From Phallusia mammillata (lineage: Eukaryota; Chordata; Ascidiacea; Phlebobranchia; Ascidiidae), in the NCBI GenBank assembly GCA_003260075.1, contig QLIY01000229.1, positions 1 through 64,000 of the forward strand: a DNA stretch of 64,000 nt, given 5' to 3'. The notes beneath the pieces were generated by a model. The model was not told the origin of the DNA, searched no databases, and saw nothing but the letters and a program-made list of their open reading frames with translations. Numbering within the stretch: position 1 is the stretch's first letter; each line of letters begins with the position of its first letter. Positions 21,365-33,600 of the stretch are shown here, piece after piece. Made by a program: the position numbers and the translations under genes.

Positions 21365-22974
21365 CTATACAGATACTTCATGCGGGTTTTGCTTGTGGGA
21401 CAGCAGTTCGGTGGTGGAATCGTCACCTGGCGATGACGAACCAGTCCTGCTGCTACTGCTGGGAGCGTTTGCAGCGGAAAGTCTCTCATTGTTCGTATAT
21501 TCGCCGTCCTCCTTTCTCGCATCTGCCCGGGACGACGAGTGACCAGGCACATTTTCGTAACCTGGCGTTGAATAAATAGAAGTCTGAAGATCCCTGCCGC
21601 CTGGGGGCGCTGCAGCGGGGGCCGTGTTACGGTAGGACTGCGTCGGTCGGTGATAATGCCGTGAATACGACGGTGGGGGCGACTGGTGATACGACGGTGT
21701 AACAGGGTGATCAGGATGTCCGCTTGAGGCAGCAGACTGACGCCCCTGTGCGCAATCACATGGGGTACCACTGCGCGACTCATTCAGCGAAACAACGCTT
21801 TCGTACGGTGGCAACATTGCGTCGCCTAGTGATGACGTATTAGCGCGCATCGCGCCTGAGTCTGACGTCATCACGTCTGCGTCGGACTGTGGTGGGTCCG
21901 AGTCCTGGTACAAAAGTTGTGGAGTCCTTTTTCGATTTCGGTGCCGATTCGATCGGCGGGGGTCGGCCTGCGCCTCGCAGCGATTGTGCGGCCGGTGGCA
22001 GCGGTGGTGCCTACGGTTGTTGTTTGGTCGACGAGGTGGGGCCACGTTCTGTCCCATAAGCATAGCTACTTCCTCCGACTCTGAAAAGTCCTCTTGAGAT
22101 GGATGTGTAAAGGCAGAGCGGTATGACCGATCATCGGCGTTGCAGCCTTCACTGTGACAGTCGCAACTTGGGAGAATACGCCGGTGTTCAGGGTATTGTC
22201 CGGCTCTGGATACTGGGGCTATGGGAGTGGTTTCAAACACTTCGTCTTCGTCAGACATTTCTTGTGTGTCTTGATGATGTTCAAGTCTGACGTGCTGGTG
22301 ATTGTGATGGGGCGCATATGATTGTGCGTTCTGGTAATGTGGATTTGAGTTCACTTGTGACATTGCGTTAACCTGGGCACGCGAGCTTGGGTAGTGAATT
22401 GGGCCGTCGTCCTTAGGAGCATCACGATATGGGACATCGTTAGTTGAGATTGAGTAGGCGGTGCTGGAAGGTGCTGCGCTGGAGGCTATTATGTGTCGCT
22501 TAGCTGACGCGGGATGCTTGTTGGCTCCACGTTGCGCGGACTGGACCGTCTTGCCACTTGCGGCAGTGTTTCTATGAGCGGCTGCAGCCGAAACGACAAG
22601 ATCAGCTGTGGAAACCTTCTTGGGGTAGAGATTGTTTAGTACAGGGTCCTTGTCGGACGGTAGGCAGTTAACACCGAGAACTAAATTTCCACATTGCTTT
22701 TCCTGTAGTTGCACGTTGTTAATCTTGCGCATGTCAAGCCCAATAACTTTCAAGCTTTTGCCGGCTCCAACGTCGGCGTCGTCGCTCTCCTCTTCCAGAT
22801 GTTTATTGTTGTTGTCCACACGGTCAATGGAGTCGCTTCGACGTCCGGCTACAAATCCGCCACTACGGGCTTGTCGGTCGTTGCGTCGATACAGACACCA
22901 GCATATGAGAATGGCAAGAACGATGATGCCAACAAGAACCGCAGCGATGGATGCCACAAGCGGGATGAGATAAT
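21365..22974 (-). CDS. JAG: JAG exon 26: membrane helix and long cytoplasmic tail
   Basis: A single 1610-nt exon. It begins [18 protein letters not shown], continues through a hydrophobic helix to the stop-transfer residues RRNDRQAR, and then encodes about 500 cytoplasmic residues. The tail is Ser-, His-, Asn- and Pro-rich with basic stretches near [15 protein letters not shown]. It contains a PPSY site (the PPxY type bound by WW domains) and several Tyr-Glu-x-Val sites, and ends HEVSV, which fits a class II PDZ ligand as does JAG1's EYIV. Vertebrate Jagged tails are about 125 residues, so this one is several times longer. The stop is TAG at 21365-21367. Confidence 0.95.
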
Positions 22975-25900
22975 CTGTATAAAGGAACAGAAAGGTGAGT
23001 CACATTTTTAAGGAGCGGAGTTTAGCGACGGAGAAACTGCGACGATACAAACAAATAACACCTGGTGGAAGTTAGCCCATATTGTCGCAACACGGAAATT
23101 TTTCGACCTTAGACCTTTCTGTCGGCACCGAGACCTAAGTTTAGGGGCAACTCAGTCGCTTAGGGGGTATTTACAAAACAGTGCGTTTTTTCGTCGCAAT
23201 GCTGGCATCAAAGATTGTGACGATTCGCACCGATGTACGTGAAACAGACCAACTACGCCTCGCTGGTCAGACGAATGTCAAATCGTGTAGGCAAGACTAT
23301 GTACGCTTTGGCCGTGATGCCAAACAGTAAGCATTACAAAAAATGTTGTAAAACAGACACATATTTTTTACTGATCTACATAAGCCATGACGCTGTCTGA
23401 TCAATTTGTTTTAAACTTGAAGCATTTGTTTTCGTTTCAAGCGCTTTGGTGCGAATGCGGCGTCACTAATTGGCCGTTTCCGCTCATATATTCTTCCACA
23501 TAGAAGACATGCAAAGAGGCGTGAAGGGACAAGGTATCTTACAGTGACGAACCAGGTGTCTGGGCATGGCCTAACGCGTGTAGTTTTCACTCGCTTGACT
23601 GTTATTATAAGCAGTTGAGTGGATATTTTCAGGTTCATTCGCATATAGGCGGAAGTGCTGGGTAGTGATGTAGCCCCGGGCTCGTATTAGTGCTAGGTTT
23701 GCTCGATCTACCCAATATTTAGTGGCCGTGGCAATCATATTTTTTAATTAATAATTCACAGCGAAATCAGCATCGGCATTTATATGATAAGTGATAAAAG
23801 TTAGTTGTACTTTTAATTAAAGTTTTTGCCGAAAAACCAATTATAAATGGAATCGAAATCAATATTTCCCACAAAAAAGTTTACCGAGTTCAACGATTCT
23901 TCGTTATGATTTGAAAAGAACGGTTTTAATGTCCAACAAAGCCAATTTAAAATGTAATTAAAACTGTGTGTGCAAGCAAAAATGGGAAAAACACACAAAA
24001 GGTCTTGTGTTATATTGTTATTTTTCTCCAACTTACCATCAGGACCAGTAACAGGTTTGAACACGGTCGTCTCCAGTTTGACTTCCTTGATTGCTGAAAG
24101 GATTGAGGTCTGGTCATTTCCAGATGATAGATAGTCAACCAACTTGCCACTGGCGTTTGAAGCTGTGGGGTCGGTCGTGTCACTTGTGTTCGAAGACTGT
24201 GTCAAGAAAATGCCGTTAAGTTTATGTTCATTTAAACCGGGAATATTATATAGCAAAAACTCACAATCGTAATTTGAATGTCGTTCGGGTCGGTGTTGCT
24301 GATGCCACAAGCGATCACTAGAGTGTGCCGCTGAGCAAAGGGTCGAAAGATTGCCAGGTTGCGGATTACTGCGCACACGTCAGTAACGTAGTTGTTCTGT
24401 GAAGGGAAACAAACAATACGAACTTTTAGCGACAGCACTCTATCAAGCTGATGTAATAATTCGCCAAAATGGGGTGTGGGGCATAAGGCAACAAACTTAA
24501 ATAAGTCTTGACTTTTTAAAATAGTTAAGAGTGGACAACTGTTAGCATCTACAGTTGGATTTTTTTTTAAATTTTGCTAACTTTAAGACGTAAGTTAAAA
24601 ATGTTAACGAATATGATATCATACCTCGGCCATTCGTTCTCTGTTAAATGAACATGTCACTCTGGCGCAGTTGCTATTTGGCAGGTCCCGGTTTGGTAAA
24701 CAAGCTTCAACGCTATCCACAAATCCAAGTTCGACAGGATAGACCGACCTTGGACTTCGGCATACACGACGGCTTGAACATTGCGGGGTAAAACACTCGC
24801 TAGCAGTGAGAAAGGAACACTCTTGCCCGTTCGGACATGTTTGCATCTTCTTCATAGATTTGTTGTCGCAAATGGCTGGTCCACACCAAATCTGCATAAA
24901 GATTGTAGCGGGTTTAATTAAGGTAGCAACCCCCCCCCCTCTTCTTCATAGATTTGTTGTCGCAAATGGCTGGTCCACACCAAATCTACATAAAGATTGT
25001 AGCGGGTTTAATTAAGGTAGCAATTTTTTTACGCCCTTATAAGCTGTGAAAGTTGGTGAAACCAAAAAGCAGATTGAATTCTGGTGCTTTGTGGCAATTT
25101 TACATTTTAATGCATGGACTTGTTATTTGTTATTTTACGGTTTGTAAGGGCCTTGAATCTATCGGAAAACAACTGCCTTGTTGACTGTGAAAGTATAGCG
25201 TTTAATTATACCTTGGTGCAGTGTGTTTTTCCTGCATTACAAGTGCCCCCCCCCCAAGTTGGTGAAACCAAAAAGCAGATTGAATTCTGGTGCTTTGTGG
25301 CAACTTTTCACTTTGAAAGATGGACTTGTTTATTTGTTATTTTACAGTTTGTAAGGCCTATTTTGTTGAATGTAAAAGTATAGCGTTTAATTATACCTTG
25401 GTGCAATGTGTTTTTCCTGCATTACAAGTACACGTGTTGCACGATTCTTTCCACTGTGTGCCGTCAGGGTATACCAAACCCTTCGAGACGCAAGAGTCGT
25501 AAGGTGCGTCAACTAAAAAACAAATAGTTCCAATTAGCAGGGTGTAGAACAAACAAATATGAATTTTGAAGATGTTTGTTATATTTTTGGTTTAAAAAAG
25601 AGCAAATTTTTGAGGAACGTACCTTTTTGACATCTTTTGCCACTCATACCGGGTGCACAAATGCATGTGTAGCCGTTGTTTTCATCCACGCAAGTGCTAC
25701 CAAAGGCGCAGGGGTTCGACGCACACTCATCAATATCTAGAAAGCAATAGGGACGAGTTAATCACCCAAAACCGGCAACAATCGAGGCATATTAACCCTT
25801 GAAATCGCACAAAGATTAGTTTTCCGATTTGGAGCAATTTTATCACGTCGAAAGCGTGAAACTTCCGAATTAGGTATTCAATATTCAGGGCAGTTGTAAA

Positions 25901-27625
25901 GGTGAAGATTGGTCATAAGGTAAAGGATATACTTACTTATGCGGCAGTCCGGGCCTGCGAATCCTGGAATGCATTCACAAGTGTAGTGATTAATACCGTC
26001 CACGCATTTTCCGTTGTTGTAACTGCAAAAGTAAAAGAAACTGAATGCACAAACAGTCTACAAGTCACATGCAAACTCTTAATTATTCCTGCGACCTGCC
26101 CTGAAGCAGAAATGCTGTCAGTGGCCAACTTAATTATGTGTCATAAGAACATCAAGCCAAGAGGTTTATGTTTAACCTCTTACAACTATTTTACATTCCG
26201 GCTTATCACACTTTAATGTTTACAACTTTCAAAAAATTAAAACACTTACCATGGGTAAGGACTGCAGTCGTCTTCGTCTGTAAAAATAAAACAAAACAGT
26301 CTTAGCATACAACCATATAAAATGCATGTAGACAATTACACACTGCTATCTTTAAGGTTTTTGCGCCGAGATTAAACAGTTTCGGTTTCTTAAACAAAGT
26401 ACATTGCCAAGTATTGTGCAAGCCTGATGAGGAGTGGAGAGTGGGTAATGGTTTCAGCTGTAATTCAAGAGTTTGCCTGTCTGGACGAGTCAGTCAGTTT
26501 GTCTTTACAGTTACTCGGGTGGCGACGCGCGCTGTTGAGCGTGTCGCTCGTGAACCAACTGAACAACACGTCAACCTTTTACAGTTGCTCAAGATATTTC
26601 TACAGTTCGCCCCATTTAAACAAGTTTGTTAACTGAAACTGTATATGTCCGCTAAAAAATCTTGAAATAGTGTTTGGATAATTTCACAACACAATGCCAA
26701 CCGTTAAATGTAAAAGCCGTCATTGGGCCATACATCCCTTTTCGCCTTTAAGGCAAACTTAGCAACCCGTTTTTTGTTGTTGTGCACTTTGGTTTTGTTG
26801 TTAACTTCTCCTAATGGTGTAACTGCAATTTTCAAGTGCATGCAGGCCTAGGAATCATCTGTATCGCGTTTCTAGACGACGAGGGTGTGCCTCGCATGTT
26901 TGTAGCGGCCAACCAGTGTCATTTGGTGGCCATACGATACTTGGTCATGTTTTTAAGTCGACTGTTAGATGTTTTGTGCGGAAGTAAGGGTTGAGGCAGG
27001 TTTCTTCGATTCTAAAATGTTCCCCTTCCCACATCAAAGGGAAAAACGACTTGTTTACAGTGTACAAATGCTATTTTAGGCGCTGACGAAGTAGGAAACA
27101 TTTTGCGAAGAAGGTTGTCATTGTGAAAAAAAAGACTTTTTTATGGCCGGCGAATAATGTTATATTTGAACCATCTTCCCTAAATAAAACCTTTATATTT
27201 TTCGTTGTTAATCATAGCGTTTTACAACAATACCGACTGTTGGTATAGGCATTAAACAATTCTCAAATTTCACCCTAACCTTTAAACGACTTTGACTATT
27301 TAGGTTTGATAGTTGAAAACCAAGGTCACGTACTAATTTGGGATGAACTAGTTTGGTATTTTTAAGAAGCGTTGGCCTTGCATCGATTTTCCGGATCGCT
27401 TACGTGGGGCCAATATTTCTTAATCTGTTCGTAAACCACAGATGACCTGACAATCGGTGTCAAGGCAATTCATTAGCATTAAAAGTCAAATCGTGCAGCG
27501 CCAAAGTTTCGCCCCCCCCCCGGGCCAATATTTCTTAATCTGTTCGTAAACCACAGATGACCTGACAATTGGTGTCAAGGCAATTTATTAGCATTAAAAG
27601 TCAAATCGTGCAGCGCCAAAGTTTC

Positions 27626-27679
<54 letters not shown>

Positions 27680-30600
27680 TCGTTGATTCAAAACGCCCGC
27701 CGCCGGCCCCCGGGTGCAGTGTAAGAGGATGCCCCGCTCTCGACGGGCGCTAATGGATGTCAACTGGTAAACAGTGCAGCTCCGAAATAGGGCTAAATGA
27801 TGGCCACTTGCTGAGGCAACACAGCTATCTGCTTTGTTGCCAATGTGGTTTTTTGAGTTGATACTTTAAACCGTCGCAAGTCCACAAAAACGCGGCGTTC
27901 AAAACAGCGTGAGGCGAGCAGTTAGCATAGCACCGGTGCGACAATTATCCAGCCTTGTTGTTTTCAAACAAACTTGCAAAACTGGTATGTATGTGTGCGT
28001 GCGCTTAAGTGCTCAAAGTTAATTGAAAATCAACGTTTTCTTCCTAATTATCTCATACCATTGTACAAAAGTCAATGGCTGATAGCGACAACAATGTTTT
28101 GGTTAAGATCACAGAAGTCTGATTATACAACTGTGAACTCCAGACGTTGGCAAAAAACCGCTTCCTCTCTTATCGAGACTTGATTCATAGAGCACAGGAG
28201 GAAAAAAGCAACTCACCGTCTTGGCAACGATGTCCATCAAAACCTTCCATGCAAACGCATTCAAACGAGTCTCCAGATCCCACGCAGGTGCCATTATTCA
28301 AACATGGATCACTCGTACAAGGCGACGCCTCACCTGCAAAAAAGCCACAAATCACGACTTGTCGCATCACGAATTGAGATTTTTTTCAAGAAGCGAAACC
28401 GCAAGAGGTTGATACAAAACATTCTGCTGACACAGCCAGGCTATCAGACTCACCCGCTGGCGTTTTGTGGTGGAATTAATCACACCGAATATGCGAGTTT
28501 ACGCAAGGTGCGACCACCGCAACGGTTAACTGACATTTCATTTTTTTCGAAATCAGGGCATGATATCGTGTTAATTTAATAATAATCCCTTATGTTACAA
28601 GCTACATAAGTAGGACTTACGAGTTTGGCAAGCAATTCCAGTCCAACCGGAGGGGCAGTCGCAAACGAAGGAATCCGTCGTTGGGTGGCAGACTCCGCCG
28701 TTAAGACATGGTTCTCCATTGCATTGGTCACCACCTGGAAGTAGAATTAAAGGTTTACTTAAATTAGTACGAATTGGTGTTTACGAGGTGTTTGCGACCA
28801 CAGCATCTGTGTGGCCCTGCATGTGACCAAATGACCGGTTGTATTGGATTAGGTTTATTTATTCACGGAACTTTGCGACATAGCGCGGAAGACCACGGAC
28901 TTTCACGAAAAGCTTTGGTATGCAGACGATCGCCAGTGGCAGTGGGATGCAGCTGTGCTTCTTCCGGACGGCTCATGAGCCCGCAACCCGCAATTAATTG
29001 GCGCTCGAATCGTAATTGGCGCGTGTACGCAGTCGACCGCTGGCCCTCGCGCGTTTCAGAAGCGCCACGTCGTGCACATGTGACCCAAGGATCGGTGGCA
29101 GGGAGCTTGTACTTGCGGTTGCCCGAACGCTGAACCTTCAACCTAGGTGTGACATTGGCTTTGCAAGCTGCCAATTATCGTCGCTTCTGCTAATGTGGAT
29201 CATGCGATGAAGCGATGAGAAAGTGCTAATCGTGTTGACTTCAAAGTGGCTTTGTCGTCGCGTGCAGGTGACACAGAACGCGTTCCGACGAAGCAAGTCT
29301 GACGAACACTGCGCCATAAAACTTGGCGTGAGGTATACAGTCTTGCATCGGCGGTGGTCGAAACCCAATAGCTCAACCAACTTCAAAAGAAACTTCTCGA
29401 ATGCGTCAAAGCCCTGCTGCTCACCTGGATTCGCGTATCGCGTTCGCGCATCGAAAAATGCGACCTTGCACGCATTATGACGTCACCAATAGGAGGCAGA
29501 CGCGTCACCGGAACTAAGGCTAGGCGATGTCCGCGAAAACCGAAACCCCTGGTTTCTACAAGCGGTCAGCGCTGGTACTAATATAGTGACCCATGACGAG
29601 TATAAAAAACCCAAAAGAGGTTACCCGGGGAAGAAGGGACGCTAGGGTTTCAATTGGGGGACTGGGTGTATCGGGTATCCCCTCCCCGGGCACCTGTGTT
29701 TGCTCTGTGCGGAGGCGGGGGTTGACGGAATCTGGCAAATATGCTCTCTCTTTATCCAACATCACTCTTGCTGTGTTTAGGTCGAATTTGCAACGAGTTT
29801 TGTCGCGTACCTGGTGTTTAGTGAAGCGTAACGCAAATAAATCACGTGATACAAATAGCTATTTCAATGGCAAATCAATTATTTCTGGTTTACCGATCCG
29901 TTAGCTAACAATGCAAATTTGGTATCGTTTCACCTGCATCATTAGCCTCAATACTAGCTTGTAGCCCATGTCAGATCCAGGATAAAACGACTGCAAGGAA
30001 AAATGGAATAAGCCACTATCGATGTGATTTAGTCTCCAGGAATGTTAAACCCTGTATAATATCCACAAACAGCGACTATCCCTGCGATCATCAAATGCAC
30101 GTGATCAATTGAATCTGATGTAAACAAATCTCGACCAATGGAGAGTCGGCGGTACGCGTTCCCAGGCACAAGCGCATCAGTGCCGAATTTCCTCGGGGAT
30201 TACGCGTTTCATATCATTTCCCTACGACATGTGATATCGTGGGACTACGGCGCTCGGGTCGGACATGCCCGGACGCGCCTAGCAGGTCCACTGAACCTTG
30301 TTTTATATGATGAACGAGCTAAGCCCGGCATCCGATAGATTTCGCTTAAACATGGACAAAAGATTCGCAGTAGGTCAAATCGCTTCAGAGCCCAGAGACG
30401 CACCAGCTGAGAGTAAGGATCGCGTTCCATGTAAAGGGGAGACAGTCCAGGGTATCTTTGGTCCCACAGTCGCCGATTTATATGCGACCTTTGGTATTAC
30501 ACGACCTAACGGGTGATGCCGCCCACAGGGTTGGTCATTGTACCGGCCAAAACCGCAAAAACGGGACTTTAACGGCGCCGTTAAGGGCGGGGCCTGAAAG

Positions 30601-33600
30601 TCGAGAGGTGTCGCCGGGCTTGCTGTACACAAGGCGATGGGAAACGTGTGTATCGCAAAACACGTAATCCGACGCCAGTAGTATCGGATTAAAGTAGTCG
30701 CGTCTCTCTTGGCGGGGCGTGAGGCTTCCGTTACGCGACGCCAAAATATCACGTGGTCACACGTCTAGTAAAAACTAGAATCTAAGAGTTTCAATGATTT
30801 ATCCAATTACAAAAAGTTGCACAGGTCCAACTATTTCCAAACACACACATTTTTGCTTTAATCCTTTTTTGGTCATGTTGTTGCGACTGTATACATACAT
30901 ACGTTCCAACTTGATAGTCTTATCCAATTCAAGCCAAAAAATATCACTTACGGGAATTGCAGGTTCTTCCCATCCAAGGACCACGGCAGTGACATACAAA
31001 TCCGTCCACCAGGTCCTCACACCTCCCGCGTCCCCGGCACGGATCCGGCTCGCAGTCATCCACGTCTGCAACAAACAAGGACAGCACGTGACGTGTGACG
31101 TCATAAACGCATCACGGGCGTGTGACTTTAGCGGGGACGTCGTAATTGGGCGTCTATAAAAAGTTGCGGCTTACTTGACTCGCAGTTCGGTCCCTGAAAT
31201 CCGGGTAGGCACATACACGTGTAAGAGTTAAGGCCGTCGATACAGGTCCCGCCATTTAAACAAAGACTCGATGTGCAGTCGTTTGTGCCTGGAAAAGAAA
31301 ACGCATCAGTGTGAGTGAGTGCAAACAGCAAAATAATGCATAAAATACTTCATGCTAATTCTATTGAAAATAATGAAAACGATATGTTCATGTATTTTAG
31401 GATATCTTGGGTAGGGTTGGGTAAGTCGGTAGGTTAATAGGATTTTCATAAACCCCCTGTTCAATATATAAAACACTTCAAGAAAATGTCCACACACAAA
31501 TTTACTAGCCATGAAATCCAGTATTAGCATTCTGGTAACTGACATTTATTGAAAACGAACGTTTCGATTTTCGTGAGGAAACGGGGCAATTTTCTGTCGG
31601 CCATTTTGAACAAGCATTTCAGTCTAGGTCTGTGAAACTGCAGGTACGTGTATGGCGACGGAAATCGTTTTTAATTCAAGGGTACGAGGGTTGCTATTTG
31701 CAGAGGCCGGATCCCCAACGACCGACAAAGATTACCGCTCGGCCCACAGACAAATGACTGTGGTTTGGGTGCTTGTTTGCCGAACTAATCACGTGTGCTT
31801 GGGGGTTAATCGTCTTGTCCGTTGAATGCGTGCATTTTAACGCACCGATTATAAATCACTCCGCAAGCCGGGAACCCAAGACGAGATCGCTCGGCGCAGT
31901 GGGGTCAAATTGCCGCTGGACCAAGAACGCTGTTGTTTTAACTGCGCATGGTTAAATAGGCGAACTGACACGCGCTATAAAAATCCCTAATTTACCTATT
32001 CTAGTATGAATAGCAGTGAAGCAGTCAAAATACGGTCATTTGCTGGTGTCACGGGTGCATACACCTTGTCATTCAAAGCGTGACATCACTATAGGGCTAT
32101 TTGCGAATTTAATGGCGGCCGATCAATAATTCAATGACAGGTCAACTAGGCCCTGGCTTATTTGACCACCAACGTGTGATCTGAGGAGGCAGCGACTACT
32201 AGTAACCGGACACTTTAGGGCCCGGTCGACCACCTGCACTAGCGGAGGTTCCGATTGGACGACTTTAACGACAAAATTGGTGGAGCAAATGTTTAAAGAT
32301 ACAAATTTCGATTGTAAGTTGTGACGCGTGGTCACAGTTTGGCTGGCATGACACAATAACGCGATACTTCTTGCGTAGGCGAGGTATAGGAAAATAAGTG
32401 AGCAATTAGTAATCTGTTCTCTCAGTACGTTTTTGTCCCAAGAAAATGAAAAATCTCAAAGTACTATGTGTGAGACCTGGCGACCAATTCTTAACACCGA
32501 TGATAAAAGAACATTGCATTACTAGGGTTTCATAGCTAGCTATAGCCGTACAAGGCAAATGATGATTTTTATAAACATATGCATTACTTTGCAGCAAAGT
32601 GGGCAGTGTACCAGTATGGCACATCCCCCCCCCCATTGCATTACTAGGGTTTCATAGCTAGCTATAGCCGTACAAGGCAAATAATGATTTTTAAAAACAT
32701 ATGCATTACTTTGCAGCAAAGTGGGCAGTGTCCCAGTAAGGCACACCACTCTGACTGTGATGTATGTAGTGTCGTCGGCCACCCAAACCCTGGGCCCTAA
32801 GAAGCGTCACGGCAAATCGAGTACTCGGCCCAAACGTGGCGCTTCCGTTCAAAGAGCAATTAGGCGAATAGTTTCGACCGTTCGTCGGTCATCACCAAGC
32901 AGAGGGGGCGGGGGCATGTTATTGTTGCCAGACAAGCGTTGCCCCAGGGCAGACCGGAGCACTAATCCGGAAAACTGCAAGCGGGGGTTATGGACAAATC
33001 CGCCAACAGCCTTTACACACAGACCGCCGATCGTCGCCTGTCCAGCGAGCCTGGCAAAAGACAACATACTGCAAAACCTGACACCGACGGTCTATTCGAT
33101 AAACGCGCTCAGTCATGGGAGAACTAACGTGTGGCTGAGGGGGAGATGCAACTCGCACGCCGGAACAGTTTCGCTTTTTTTCTGGGGGTTGCTGGGCTGG
33201 TGGGATACGCGCCATGCTTGGTAACGTAAACACGAGAATAGCTGAGACAACGGCGATCGTTTGTTCGGCCAGAATTGCCGCCTGTCACAGCGTGCCGCTT
33301 CAATTCCGCTCTGAACGTCCAAATAACTTACGCTATAAAACTTGATTAAAAGGCAAATACCGTCAAACCGCAATGAACAGTACGTCTTTTAAATGCAACA
33401 CAACGCTAAAATAGTCCTACTTCAGCAACATATGTTTACCGATGATAACAATCTGTTACACTGCACAAAAATAGCTGAATGTTTGCGTTTGGAAATTTAT
33501 GTTAGAAGTGAAAACAAAATCTTAAGATTTTTCATCGACCTTAGTTCAATTCCGTTCCGTTTGTGTATTTTTACTTTCAAAATTTCTATTCCCTTATTGT

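Noticed and set aside
21355..21783. 142-codon minus-strand frame and plus-strand frames opposite the Jagged tail
   Set aside because: They are other-frame readings of the long Jagged 3' exon, which is fixed by phase and domain order.
32721..33224. 167-codon open frame inside a Jagged intron
   Set aside because: CpG-rich sequence has few stop codons; no domain, no splice partners, and competing frames on the other strand.
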